A stretch of 64,000 nucleotides of DNA from assembly GCF_014251375.1 (NCBI RefSeq), contig NZ_CP059187.1, forward strand, positions 1 to 64,000, given 5' to 3'. The stretch comes from Blattabacterium cuenoti. GTDB taxonomy: Bacteria > Bacteroidota > Bacteroidia > Flavobacteriales > Blattabacteriaceae. Made by a program: the position numbers and the translations under genes. The stretch's first letter is position 1. Each line of letters opens with the position of its first letter. The notes under the pieces are model-generated. The model worked only from the letters and a program-made list of their open reading frames with translations, was not told the origin of the DNA and did no database searches. Below, piece after piece: positions 10,822 through 20,287 of this stretch.

Positions 10822-11231
10822 TGGAGCTGGCGGGGTTCGAACCCGCGTCCAAACAAGAAGCATGAAAGATTTCTACATACTTATCCAAAAGTTATTTTTT
10901 TTAGACTAAAATCGGTTTTTGGATCCCAAATTTTAGCTTAGATTCCGAATAATAATCACTTCAAAAACTTAAGAATCATCTGTTTTTTTATCCTTATATA
11001 TTGAGTATCTCTGAATCAGTATCTATAAGAAAAAATAACTGAGAGATATTTTGCTTCTGCATATTGCAGATTTATGACGGAATAATCACATCATGCAGCA
11101 TTAAGCAGCAAAAGCGTATTGTTTTTCGCCGTTTATATGTTTTGTAACGTTAGATTTACGTGTAAAACCTTACGTAACACGATATGCTTACTTTCATAAC
11201 TAATCTTGCTGTCAATTCCAAAGTCAGCCCC
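10822..11231 (-). ncRNA. ssrA: Transfer-messenger RNA (tmRNA)
   Basis: tmRNA rescues stalled ribosomes and adds a proteolysis tag. On the minus strand the 5' end is GGGGCTGACTT (from 11231) and the 3' end is GGGTTCGAACCC...CCAGCTCCA. The two ends pair as a 7-bp acceptor stem (GGGGCTG with CAGCTCC, one G-U). The 3' CCA is not encoded. The tag frame at 11130-11101 reads GEKQYAFAA followed by TAA, close to the Bacteroidetes GENNYALAA type. Length is about 410 bases, normal for a one-piece tmRNA. clpP is also in this window; a partner ClpX is not. Confidence 0.95.
11101..11130 (-). other. tmRNA proteolysis tag reading frame
   Basis: Nine codons plus TAA inside the tmRNA encode GEKQYAFAA. The C-terminal FAA resembles the LAA degron recognised by ClpXP in other bacteria. 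Confidence 0.9.
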
Positions 11232-11268
11232 ATTCATTCAAACAATTAGTAACTCAGAATTAAAATAA

Positions 11269-11276
11269 CAAATTTA
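11269..11276 (-). promoter_or_regulatory. Possible -7 element for tmRNA
   Basis: The minus strand reads TAAATTTG, matching the Bacteroidetes -7 consensus TANNTTTG, about 38 bases upstream of the mature tmRNA 5' end. I saw no convincing -33 TTTG at the right distance, so this is a weak call. Confidence 0.25.
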
Positions 11277-11330
11277 TTAAAAATTTTAAATATAACATAA
11301 TAAATTTATTACATTATTTTCTAATTTTTT

Positions 11331-12590
11331 TTAAATCAAACTAGATTGATCTGAATAATCTAATCGAATGAAAATAAATAATAATATAGTAAAAGACCAA
11401 AAAGAAGATCCTCCGTAACTAAAAAAAGGTAAAACTATTCCTATGGTTGGAAAAAGCCCCATTACCATACTTAAATTAATGAAAAAATGAGTAAATAGAA
11501 TATTTCCTACTGAATATCCAAAAATTTTTCCAAAAACATTCTTTTGTTTTTCAGATAAAAAATATATTCTGCTAATCAACAATAAATAAAATATGATTAA
11601 TGTTACACTTCCTATAAATCCCCATTCTTCTCCCACAGTGCAAAAAATATAATCCGTATGTTGTTCCGGAACAAATTTACCTTTTGTAATAGTTCCTTTT
11701 TGATATCCTTTTCCAAAAAATTTTCCAGATCCAATAGCCGTTTTAGAATATAGAAGATTGTATCCGACATTATCTCTATATTTTCTATCAAATTCGTTTT
11801 GAAATAGGATATTAATCCGATTTTTATGATACGGCTTTAAAAACTTGTCAGAAAAAATAGGAGAAAAAATAACAAAGATGGATGATAAAAGAAAAAAAAA
11901 TAAATAGAAAAATAAATTCTTTATAGATCTATTTTTTTTTAGAAAAAAAATAAAGAATAAAATTGAAAACAAACAAAATATAATAATCCAAAATGATATT
12001 AATAAAGAAATTACAAACAAAAAAACTAAAAATAATAGAAAAAAAATAAAATATCCGGATACTACTCCTTGTCTATATAAAGTCAAAATAAATGAAAAAA
12101 AAACTAAAGATGTCCCTGGATCTGGTTGAAAAAATATTAATAATGAAGGGAATATTATTAAAATTATAGATACAAATAACAGTACATTTTTATTTTTTTG
12201 AAGATTTTCTTGACTCAAGATATGAGCTATCATTAAAGATGTAGATATTTTGGATAGTTCTGAAGGTTGAAAACTAATGGCCCCCAAAACGTACCAGGAT
12301 TTTGCACCATTTATATTTTTTCCAAAAAAAAATACTCCAATTAAAAGAAATATCGTAAATAAAAATAAAAAAAAAGAAAAATACTTATAATGTATTGGTT
12401 TTAATAAAAAAACTAAAAATATAAAAATGAAACTGAATAAAATCCATATTAACTGTTTTTCTCCTTTTTCATGGGAAACAGAATATAAATTCATGTATCC
12501 AAAAAAAGTCATAAAAATATAAATAACAACGATCCACCAATCGATATTTCTTAATAAGATTTTATTTTTTCTTTTTATATTCTTTATCAA
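11331..12590 (-). CDS. rodA: Rod-shape peptidoglycan glycosyltransferase RodA
   Basis: SEDS-family membrane protein that polymerises glycan strands for lateral wall growth with PBP2. It has about ten hydrophobic segments in 419 residues and the conserved loop containing KGKFVPEQHTDYIF and GEEWGFIGS. The start is a TTG at 12590: there is no ATG before the first membrane segment (IDWWIVVIYIFMTFFGY) and the frame closes upstream without one. It overlaps the end of mrdA by 29 bases and is the last gene of the mreBCD-mrdA-rodA operon. Confidence 0.94.
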   Translation of the reverse strand: MIKNIKRKNKILLRNIDWWIVVIYIFMTFFGYMNLYSVSHEKGEKQLIWILFSFIFIFLVFLLKPIHYKYFSFFLFLFTIFLLIGVFFFGKNINGAKSWYVLGAISFQPSELSKISTSLMIAHILSQENLQKNKNVLLFVSIILIIFPSLLIFFQPDPGTSLVFFSFILTLYRQGVVSGYFIFFLLFLVFLFVISLLISFWIIIFCLFSILFFIFFLKKNRSIKNLFFYLFFFLLSSIFVIFSPIFSDKFLKPYHKNRINILFQNEFDRKYRDNVGYNLLYSKTAIGSGKFFGKGYQKGTITKGKFVPEQHTDYIFCTVGEEWGFIGSVTLIIFYLLLISRIYFLSEKQKNVFGKIFGYSVGNILFTHFFINLSMVMGLFPTIGIVLPFFSYGGSSFWSFTILLFIFIRLDYSDQSSLI

Positions 12591-14481
12591 GTCGATTTTT
12601 TTTTGTATGAAAATTTATTTTTTTTATTCCTGCTATATAATCGTACACTTTCTGTAACCCTGAACCCATAATATTTTTTTCAAGATTTTTTCTATGAACA
12701 TTATTTAGAATATATTTTTCTGCAAGTAGAGTAGCTATAGGCCCCGCCCAACGAGATCCAAAACCTCCATTTTCTATGATTACAGAAATTGCTATTTTAG
12801 GATCTTCTACTGGAGCAAATAAAATAAAAATAGAATGATCAGGAAGAGGAATTATTTTTTTATTATGAATTTTCATAAAATTTTGCGAAGTACCTGTTTT
12901 TCCAGCCATTCTAATCTCCGACGATTTAAATCTTCTTCCAGTTCCAATTATAAATACTTTTTCCATTCCTCTAATAATTAAATCAAAATATTTTTTTTTC
13001 ACTTTAGTGTATTTAGCTAAAGTGTAATTTGGATTAGAAATAGGATAATGATTAATGCATTTTACAATATGCGGTGTGTAAAAAAAGCCTTTGTTTGCTA
13101 TAGCACAAACCATATTAGCTAATTGTATAGGTGTTACATTTATTTCTCCTTGCCCAATACTATTGGAAATAATTGTAATAGCATTCCATTTTGTAGATCC
13201 ATATTTTTTATTATAAAAATCTCCAGAAGGAATTACTCCTTTTTCTCCAGTGTCTAAATCATTATAAAAGTAATTTCCAAATCCAAAACTTTTAATAATT
13301 TCACCCCATTCATTAACTCCTTTTGTTAAATTTTTTGGATATTTTTCAATGACCCGTTTATAAACTTGTGCAAAATAATTATTACAAGAAACAGCTACTG
13401 CAGTTTCTATTCCTATAGGTAATCCATGAATTCCAGAATGACAATGGATTCTTTTTTTTCCATATTTAAATCCATTATAGCAGATAAAAGTTGTTTTTGT
13501 GTTTACTACTCCCATTTGAAGACCTGCTAATCCTGTCATTAACTTAAATGGAGAAGCTGGAGGATAACGAGCTTGTGTTGTTCTATCAAATAAAGGATAA
13601 TCTATTGTATCTTTAATTAATTTATTAAATTCTTTAGTCCGATTGATTCCCACAAATAAATTAGGATTATTGATAGGACTAGAAACTAAAGATAATATTT
13701 CTCCATTTTTAGGATTAATAGCCACGATTCCTCCTTTCTTTTTAAACATAAGTTTTTCTGCATAATTTTGTAGATTCCAATCTATGGTTAAAGAAATATC
13801 ATTTCCGCTAATTGCTCTAATATTATTTTTACTATTATTATAACTTTCTATAATACATCCTTTTCTATCTCTTATCCAATATTTTACTCCTTTTTTTCCT
13901 CTCAATATTTTTTCATAAGATTTTTCCACTCCTGCCCAACCAATAAAATCTCCTATTTGATAGTAATTAGATTCTTTCTTAATGTCTTTTTGATTTACTT
14001 CTCCAAGATATCCCAATACATTCGCAGAACTTTCTACTTTATAATCTCTAAGAGATCTTTTTGTCCAATCAAATCCTTTATACTTATAAAGTTTTTCTTG
14101 TATAGAAGCAAATTTTTCTTTTGAAATAAAAGGAAGAAAAACAGAAGGTAAATATTTTGAATAAGATTTTGCTTTTTCTAAATTCTTGTGAAAAGTATTT
14201 TTTTTTATCCCTACAAGATTACAAAATTCAATAATATTGAAATTTTCATCTATAAGCATAGGAATCACTATTAATTCATAAATGGGTTTATTAAATACTA
14301 ATAAATTATTGTTTCTATCAAAAATTGCCCCTCTTTCAGGAATAATAATTTCTTGTTTTATAGAAGTATTGAACGCATTTAAAATATACTTTTCAGTATA
14401 TATTTGGATATAAAATAGTCTAGTTATAAAAATTAACCCAACAAGACTCAAAAAAATGTAAAATACATATAATTTTTTCAA
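12562..14481 (-). CDS. mrdA: Penicillin-binding protein 2 (transpeptidase)
   Basis: Class B PBP that cross-links peptidoglycan during elongation, partner of RodA. It has an N-terminal membrane anchor (about residues 4-22), a PBP dimerisation region, and a transpeptidase domain with the SxxK motif as SPFK (about 309), SxN as SCN (about 362) and KTGT (about 524). Length 639 is normal. The start is a TTG at 14481 whose last two bases begin the TGA stop of mreD (TTGA overlap of four bases). The frame has a stop just upstream and no nearby ATG, so UUG is well supported. Confidence 0.94.
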   Translation of the reverse strand: MKKLYVFYIFLSLVGLIFITRLFYIQIYTEKYILNAFNTSIKQEIIIPERGAIFDRNNNLLVFNKPIYELIVIPMLIDENFNIIEFCNLVGIKKNTFHKNLEKAKSYSKYLPSVFLPFISKEKFASIQEKLYKYKGFDWTKRSLRDYKVESSANVLGYLGEVNQKDIKKESNYYQIGDFIGWAGVEKSYEKILRGKKGVKYWIRDRKGCIIESYNNSKNNIRAISGNDISLTIDWNLQNYAEKLMFKKKGGIVAINPKNGEILSLVSSPINNPNLFVGINRTKEFNKLIKDTIDYPLFDRTTQARYPPASPFKLMTGLAGLQMGVVNTKTTFICYNGFKYGKKRIHCHSGIHGLPIGIETAVAVSCNNYFAQVYKRVIEKYPKNLTKGVNEWGEIIKSFGFGNYFYNDLDTGEKGVIPSGDFYNKKYGSTKWNAITIISNSIGQGEINVTPIQLANMVCAIANKGFFYTPHIVKCINHYPISNPNYTLAKYTKVKKKYFDLIIRGMEKVFIIGTGRRFKSSEIRMAGKTGTSQNFMKIHNKKIIPLPDHSIFILFAPVEDPKIAISVIIENGGFGSRWAGPIATLLAEKYILNNVHRKNLEKNIMGSGLQKVYDYIAGIKKINFHTKKNRLDKEYKKKK

Positions 14482-14990
14482 TGTTTAATTCTTCTAAAAA
14501 AAAAATATATAATACATAAAATAGTTGTAAAAATGCTGCTAAATATAATTCTCATTAAAATTATTTTACTAAAATAAGATAACTTCAATATTTCTAATAT
14601 AAACAAAGAAAAATGGTGTGTAAAAATCAATGAAAAAATGTAAAGACATTTTCTAATAAAAGGTAATTCATAAATAGAAAAATTACTTTTTTTAAAAAAA
14701 TTTTTACCTTCAAAAAATTGAATAATTTTTAATCTAAAAAAAGCGGAAAGAGTAGTAGAAAAAGCATGTATTCCCCCTGAGTTCATACAATGGTCTATAA
14801 TCCAACCGATCATAAAAGATAAAAACAGAAACATAAATCTATTTTCATGAGATGAATAAATTAATATAAAAATTATATATAGATAAGTATATCCCCCTAA
14901 AAAAAATAGGGGATTTAATATTGATACTTGAATTAAACAAATAAAAAAAATGGAAAAAACAGACTCTAAAAAATTCTTTATAAAATTCAT
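14478..14990 (-). CDS. mreD: Rod-shape-determining protein MreD
   Basis: Small integral membrane component of the elongation machinery. The 170-residue product is almost entirely hydrophobic, with five to six membrane segments, and carries WIIDHCMNSGGIHAFSTT, which fits MreD. Sequence conservation in this family is low, so the call rests on topology plus its position between mreC and mrdA. It overlaps the mreC stop by one base and the mrdA start by four. Confidence 0.88.
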   Translation of the reverse strand: MNFIKNFLESVFSIFFICLIQVSILNPLFFLGGYTYLYIIFILIYSSHENRFMFLFLSFMIGWIIDHCMNSGGIHAFSTTLSAFFRLKIIQFFEGKNFFKKSNFSIYELPFIRKCLYIFSLIFTHHFSLFILEILKLSYFSKIILMRIIFSSIFTTILCIIYFFFRRIKH

Positions 14991-15823
14991 TATTTATTTT
15001 CAACTTTATAAAGTTGAAGAGTGTCCCACTCTTTCTTAAATAAATTTTTTACAACATAAGCATTTTCTATGCTAGAAAAATTTTCCAATAATTTTACTTT
15101 TATAACATAATTAGATTGTTCTTCATCAAATCTATAACAAGTGACTTTTCCAATTGGAATTCCTTCAGGAAAAGTTGCAGATTTTCCATCTGTTTCGACT
15201 ATATCTCCTTTATATATAGAAGAATGTTTCGGAATGTCATATAATATAACATGTTCATGATCTACCCCATCCCAACTAACAGTTCCAAAATATTTATTTT
15301 TTTTTAATCTTGCATTAACTTTAATTTTTGGATTTAAAAGAGAAATTGCTACACTAAAATGCGGGGAGGTTTTTATAATAATTCCTGCAATTCCATTAGA
15401 TAGAATAATTCCCATATCTGTTTTTATTCCATCTAAACTTCCTTTATTGATAGTGAGATAATTTTCCTGCTCATGGATACTATTATTGATAATCTTTACA
15501 GGAGTAAAGACATACTCTTGTAAATAAACAAGATTATTCTTTTTAAAATCTTTAGTTGTTTTTCTAATTTTAGAAGATATATGAGAATGACGTAATCGGA
15601 TATTTTCTTTAACAAGCCTTTCATTTTCAATTTCCAATAAAAAATAAGTTTGGAATCTATGAATTTTTTCATAAACTTTTCCTACGAAAAAATTGGAAGA
15701 TCCTGCATAGATATACTGATGAAAATCAGTTTTTGAAAATGAAAGAAAAAGAGCTAAAAATTCTAGTAAGAAAAAGAAAATAAAAAAACGAAATCTAAGA
15801 AAAAAATTAAAAAATTCACGCAT
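14990..15823 (-). CDS. mreC: Rod-shape-determining protein MreC
   Basis: Bitopic periplasmic scaffold that links MreB with PBP2/RodA. A single membrane segment (about residues 8-28, Phe-rich) is followed by a short helical region (about 60-85) and the MreC beta-domain with NKGSLDGIKTDMGIILSNGIAG and GDIVETDGKSATFPEGIPIG. Length 277 is typical. The ATG is 31 bases downstream of mreB and its stop touches the mreD start. Confidence 0.94.
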   Translation of the reverse strand: MREFFNFFLRFRFFIFFFLLEFLALFLSFSKTDFHQYIYAGSSNFFVGKVYEKIHRFQTYFLLEIENERLVKENIRLRHSHISSKIRKTTKDFKKNNLVYLQEYVFTPVKIINNSIHEQENYLTINKGSLDGIKTDMGIILSNGIAGIIIKTSPHFSVAISLLNPKIKVNARLKKNKYFGTVSWDGVDHEHVILYDIPKHSSIYKGDIVETDGKSATFPEGIPIGKVTCYRFDEEQSNYVIKVKLLENFSSIENAYVVKNLFKKEWDTLQLYKVENK

Positions 15824-15854
15824 AAAATAACGGTATTAGAATTCAACTTTTTTC

Positions 15855-16892
15855 CTATTTCATGAGAAATGTAAATTTCTCAATATTTTTTAAAGCAACT
15901 CCTGTTCCTTTAACAACAGCTCTTAAAGGGTCCTCTACTAAAGAAACAGAAAGCCCCGTTTTTTTTGAAATTCTTTTATCTAATCCTCTTAAAAGAGAGC
16001 CCCCACCTGCCATGTATATCCCTGTTTTATAAATATCTGCCGCAAGTTCTGGAGGTGTACTTGATAGGGTTTCCATAACAGCATCTTCGATTCGTAAAAT
16101 AGATTTATCAAGTGCAGGAATAGTTTCTTTATAAGAAATATTCATTTCTTTCGGCTTTCCTGTTGCTAAATCTCTTCCTTGTATATGAATATCTACAGGT
16201 GGGGGGTCAATAGATTCTATAGCGGAACCTATGTCTATTTTAATTTTTTCAGCAGTTCTTTCTCCAATATATAAATTGTACTTACTGCGAAGAAAATATG
16301 CAATATCATTAGTAAAAACATCTCCAGCTATTTTAATGGATTTTTGGCAAACAATTCCACCTAAAGCAATAACACCGCATTCTGTAGTTCCTCCTCCTAT
16401 ATCAATAATCATATTTCCTTCAGCTTTTGTGACGGATATACCGGATCCAATAGCTGCTGCCATAGGTTCTTCAATAAGATAAACTTCTTTGGCATTTAGA
16501 TGTTGAGCGGAATCTTTCACAGCTCTTTTTTCAACTTCTGTAATTCCAGATGGAATACAAATAACCATATTTAATGATGGTGTAAATAGTTTTTTGTTTA
16601 TTCCAGGAATTTTTTTTATAAATTCTCTAATCATAAGCTCAGCAACTTTATAATCTGCTATTACTCCATCTTTTAATGGTTTATAAATTTTAATATTTTC
16701 ATGTGTTTTACCTTGCATTTGTTTTGCTTCTTCACCGACAGCTAGTACTTTTTTACTTCTTATATCTATAGCTATTATTGAAGGTAAATCAACAATAACT
16801 TTATCTTTATGCATAATGAGAGTATTCGCAGTTCCTAAATCTATAGCAATTTCTTGAGTAAATAGATTTTTTATAAAGTCAACTAATCCCAT
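15855..16892 (-). CDS. mreB: Rod-shape-determining protein MreB (actin homologue)
   Basis: Actin-like ATPase that organises cell-wall elongation at the inner membrane. It has the phosphate-1 loop IDLGTANTLI (about residues 17-26), phosphate-2 DIGGGTTECGVI (about 164-175) and the adenosine motif YMAGGGSLLRGLD near 305. Length 345 is typical. It is the first gene of a five-gene minus-strand cluster with almost no spacing, so the rod-shape system is probably one transcript starting in the 58-base gap to folK. Confidence 0.97.
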   Translation of the reverse strand: MGLVDFIKNLFTQEIAIDLGTANTLIMHKDKVIVDLPSIIAIDIRSKKVLAVGEEAKQMQGKTHENIKIYKPLKDGVIADYKVAELMIREFIKKIPGINKKLFTPSLNMVICIPSGITEVEKRAVKDSAQHLNAKEVYLIEEPMAAAIGSGISVTKAEGNMIIDIGGGTTECGVIALGGIVCQKSIKIAGDVFTNDIAYFLRSKYNLYIGERTAEKIKIDIGSAIESIDPPPVDIHIQGRDLATGKPKEMNISYKETIPALDKSILRIEDAVMETLSSTPPELAADIYKTGIYMAGGGSLLRGLDKRISKKTGLSVSLVEDPLRAVVKGTGVALKNIEKFTFLMK

Positions 16893-16950
16893 ATTTCATA
16901 TGCTGAATATTTTCTCAATTTAAAAAAAAATATTTTTCCACTTTCAGTTT

Positions 16951-17481
16951 TTGAGTATATTGTACGAAAATTTTTCTTTGAAAGAACATAACATCTATTT
17001 ATTGCAAGGAAGTAATAAGGGAGATAAAAAGAAGTATTTAGATGAATCTTTATCATTGATCTCAGAAAAGATTGGCAAAGTAATTCAAAAATCTTCTTAT
17101 TATGAAAGTGTAGCATGGAACATGAACAGAAACACATCTACTTTTTATAATAGAGCTTTACATATAAAAACATTTCATTCACCGATTGATCTTTTAGAAA
17201 TAATTTTAAAGATTGAATCTCTTATAGGAAGAGAGAAAAAAAAAAAGAGAGAATATTTCGATCGAGAAATAGATCTAGATATTTTATTTTATGATCAGAT
17301 TATAATACATAGTTTTATCTTAACTATTCCACATCCTTTATTACATTTTCGTAGATTTTCTTTAGTTCCAATGTGTGAAATTTCACCAAAAAAGTTTCAT
17401 CCTGTATTTCATTTAACACTAATTGAAATATTAGGAGTATGTACAGATAAGTTAGAAGTAAAAAAACTATCAATATCCTAA
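16951..17481 (+). CDS. folK: 2-amino-4-hydroxy-6-hydroxymethyldihydropteridine pyrophosphokinase
   Basis: Transfers pyrophosphate from ATP to the pterin precursor in folate biosynthesis. The product has the N-terminal NIYLLQGSNKGDKKKYL segment, SSYYESVAWN, and the family signature around REIDLDILFYD followed by IPHPLLHFRRFSLVPMCEI. It starts with TTG at 16951 (a second TTG at 16960 is an alternative). No in-frame ATG precedes the conserved GSN motif, and a TAA closes the frame at 16921-16923. It is divergent from mreB and is followed after 58 bases by the lptD-like gene. Confidence 0.92.
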   Translation: MSILYENFSLKEHNIYLLQGSNKGDKKKYLDESLSLISEKIGKVIQKSSYYESVAWNMNRNTSTFYNRALHIKTFHSPIDLLEIILKIESLIGREKKKKREYFDREIDLDILFYDQIIIHSFILTIPHPLLHFRRFSLVPMCEISPKKFHPVFHLTLIEILGVCTDKLEVKKLSIS

Positions 17482-17539
17482 AATTGAAAGAATGGATATT
17501 GTATGTAATTAAAATATAATTTTTTAATTTACAATTAAT

Positions 17540-19819
17540 TTGCTAAATGTTAGATACAAAAAAATACTATTATTTTTTTTTCTTTCTTTTTTTCTTTTTG
17601 CAGAAGAAAAAGAAGACGATAGTCCATTTTCTTTTTCTCTTTTTGACAAAAAATATTCTATAGAAAAAGATGAATCAAAAATCGTAAATCTTTTGAATGA
17701 AAAATTCAAAAATGTTATCAAGTATAATTCCAATATACAAGAACATGATATAAAAGAAGGAAAATCTTATTTAAAAGGAAATGCTTCTCTAGAGTATCTT
17801 AAGACAAAAATTAAGGCAGATTGGATCGAATTTAATTGGAAAAATGGGGATCTCAATGCAAAAGGAGAAAATAATAATTATGTAACTATTAATCAAGGAA
17901 AGAATAAATATCTTTTAAAGAATTTTTATATCAATTTGAATAACAAAAAGGGAAAAGCTAATGATCTTTATATCCAAGAAGGAGATCATGTGATTATAGC
18001 AAATAAGATAAATAAAGAAAAGGATGGAACGAGTATTTTGAAAAAAGTTATGTATATATCGGATCCCTTTTTCATAGAAAAAAAAGATATCAATCCTGAT
18101 TTTTATTTAAAAACAGATAGTTTAAAATATTTTCATAAACAAAAATCCATTATTACTGGACCAGTATTTTTTTATTGGTATAAAGTTCCTCTCCCGATTG
18201 TTTTTCCATTTTTATATATGAAAAAAAAGAATAAAAAATATTATGGAATGAAATTCCCTATATTTCAAATTCATAATCAAAAAATTTCTATAGAAAATAT
18301 AGAATTCTCTTTTCCTATTTCCAATTATTTCAATTTTACAATGTTGAATTCTATATATGGAAAAGAAAAATGGAAATTAGAAACAGAAATGAAATACGCA
18401 TTTAATGTTTGTAATGGTTTGATTCTTTTAAAGAATTATCAAGAATTTTCAAATCGAAATTTTGATTATCAATTTAAATGGAAACATAATAAGGATTTGA
18501 AATTTAGTACTGATCTAAAATTTACTGCAGATATAAATTATTTAACAAGAAATAATTTTTTAAAAAAAAATGAAATTTTTGTTTCAAATATTAACATAAA
18601 AAAAAAATTTGACAATCATTCCTTATTAAATATATCATCTGATCTTCTTCAAGATGTAAATAAAGGAGAAACGAAGTTAAAAATTCCCGAGATTCGTTTT
18701 TCTATGCGAAAGAATTTCTTTTTAGAAAAAGAAAATCCATTCATTCATAAATTTATGTTTAATTATCAAACATTGATATATAATTCTATTAGAAATTATT
18801 CTACTATTCTTTTCTCATCTTCTATGCCTACTACTATGAATATGAAAAAAAAAATAGAATTCCAATCTGGAATTCACAATTCCATAAATCTGTCTACTTA
18901 CGTTTTTTTTTCTCCTTTTTTTAAAATATCTCCTAAAATTCATTATAATGTATTTTTTTCTACATGTGATTTTGATTCAAAATGTATGAGTCGAACTGCA
19001 AATATATCAACAGATATAATTTCTATTCCTTTTTATAAAGAAATAAACAAAAATTCTATTTTTTTAAGACATGAAATAGAACCTATGTTGTCTTTTAATA
19101 TTCAATATTCACAGAATAGAAAAAAATTTTTTTCTGTAAAAAAAATCAATTTTATCCTGAACAATAATTTTGAGTTTCAAACAGAAAAAAAAATAAAAAT
19201 ATTTAAATATTTGAAAGTAAATACTTCATGGATTTTAGATGAATTATTTTTTAAATGGAAAGATTTTCATTTTGTGGGATATATTAATTTCACGAAACCT
19301 ATAAAATTCAAATATGAAGGAAAGATAAACTTTGATGAAAAAAAAGAAACATATTTTGATTTTTTATTTAGTTCTAATTTTATTAGAAATAAAATTCATT
19401 TTTTTAATAAAGAAAATGAAAAAAAAGGGAAAAATCGTTTTGAATGTTTCTTTTTTGATAAAAAAAATTATGCAAAATATGAAATTCCATTGAATTTTAT
19501 AATTGATTTGCATTCAAAATTTTATAAAAAAACTGACACAGAAAAATTTTTTAACACATTTTTAAGTGTAAATGGATCTGTAGGAATAACAAAATATTGG
19601 AAAATAGACTTTCGTACAGATTACGATTTATTAATAAAAAAAATTACATTTTTTAATGTGATTTTTTATAGAGATTTAAGAAGTTTTAAAATGAATTTTA
19701 ATTGGAGCCCCATAGGAAAAAATCGTTCTTGGTCCTTTTTTATTGGAATAAAAGATCCTATCTTTAGCAAGATTTTGCAGTATAGCGAGAAAAGAGATAA
19801 AATAGAAAAAAACATTTGA
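17540..19819 (+). CDS. lptD: LptD-like outer-membrane LPS-assembly protein
   Basis: Probable outer-membrane barrel that inserts LPS-type lipids. The N-terminus is a signal peptide (RYKK then ILLFFFLSFFLFA, cleavage near AEE). An OstA/LptA-like segment follows (about 60-200: YLKGNASLEYLKTKIKAD). A long part rich in alternating aromatic strands reaches the C-terminus, as in Bacteroidetes LptD. At 759 residues it is shorter than most family members. The start is TTG at 17540. An ATG at 17547 is in another frame and would need a frameshift in the T-rich signal-peptide DNA to be used. ridA begins 3 bases after the stop. The family call is confident; the exact lipid cargo in this organism is unknown. 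Confidence 0.82.
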   Translation: MLNVRYKKILLFFFLSFFLFAEEKEDDSPFSFSLFDKKYSIEKDESKIVNLLNEKFKNVIKYNSNIQEHDIKEGKSYLKGNASLEYLKTKIKADWIEFNWKNGDLNAKGENNNYVTINQGKNKYLLKNFYINLNNKKGKANDLYIQEGDHVIIANKINKEKDGTSILKKVMYISDPFFIEKKDINPDFYLKTDSLKYFHKQKSIITGPVFFYWYKVPLPIVFPFLYMKKKNKKYYGMKFPIFQIHNQKISIENIEFSFPISNYFNFTMLNSIYGKEKWKLETEMKYAFNVCNGLILLKNYQEFSNRNFDYQFKWKHNKDLKFSTDLKFTADINYLTRNNFLKKNEIFVSNINIKKKFDNHSLLNISSDLLQDVNKGETKLKIPEIRFSMRKNFFLEKENPFIHKFMFNYQTLIYNSIRNYSTILFSSSMPTTMNMKKKIEFQSGIHNSINLSTYVFFSPFFKISPKIHYNVFFSTCDFDSKCMSRTANISTDIISIPFYKEINKNSIFLRHEIEPMLSFNIQYSQNRKKFFSVKKINFILNNNFEFQTEKKIKIFKYLKVNTSWILDELFFKWKDFHFVGYINFTKPIKFKYEGKINFDEKKETYFDFLFSSNFIRNKIHFFNKENEKKGKNRFECFFFDKKNYAKYEIPLNFIIDLHSKFYKKTDTEKFFNTFLSVNGSVGITKYWKIDFRTDYDLLIKKITFFNVIFYRDLRSFKMNFNWSPIGKNRSWSFFIGIKDPIFSKILQYSEKRDKIEKNI

Positions 19820-19822
19820 ATT

Positions 19823-20203
19823 ATGAAAAAAATTTCAACGAAAAAAATTCCATCTCTAGGACCGTATAGTACATGTGTTCTGGTAGAAAATTTTTTATTT
19901 ATTTCTGGACAAATAGCTATTGATCCAACAACCAAAAAATTAATTTCAGAAACGATAGAAATGGAAACTGAAAGAATTATGAAAAATTTTAAAATTATTC
20001 TTTCAGAAAATCAAATTGGATTTGAAAATGTCATAAAAACTTCTTTCTTTATAAGAAATATAGATGATTATCCAAAAATCAATTCTGTATATTCTAAATT
20101 TTTTCATAAAAGAGATTATCCTGCTAGAGAAACTATACAAGTTCTAGGATTACCAAAAAATGCAAACATAGAAATTTCCTTAATAGCACAAAAATTAAAT
20201 TAA
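19823..20203 (+). CDS. ridA: RidA family reactive enamine/imine deaminase
   Basis: Small trimeric enzyme that hydrolyses reactive 2-aminoacrylate-type intermediates made by PLP enzymes. The 126-residue product shows the N-terminal SLGPYST, the central FISGQIAIDP, and the active-site segment YPARETIQVLGLPKNANIEI with the key Arg and Glu. It begins 3 bases after the lptD-like gene and is probably co-transcribed with it. An aminotransferase lies two genes downstream, a plausible metabolic partner but not proof. Confidence 0.94.
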   Translation: MKKISTKKIPSLGPYSTCVLVENFLFISGQIAIDPTTKKLISETIEMETERIMKNFKIILSENQIGFENVIKTSFFIRNIDDYPKINSVYSKFFHKRDYPARETIQVLGLPKNANIEISLIAQKLN

Positions 20204-20287
20204 CATGAATTAATTTCTAGTTTTTTATAGATAATTTTTTCAATCTAATCTAACTAACTAAGAAGAGATCATGATTAAGATTAATTA

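Noticed and set aside
17547..17640. ATG-initiated alternative frame at the start of the lptD-like gene
   Set aside because: It would need a frameshift in T-rich DNA, whereas the TTG at 17540 gives a normal signal peptide without one.
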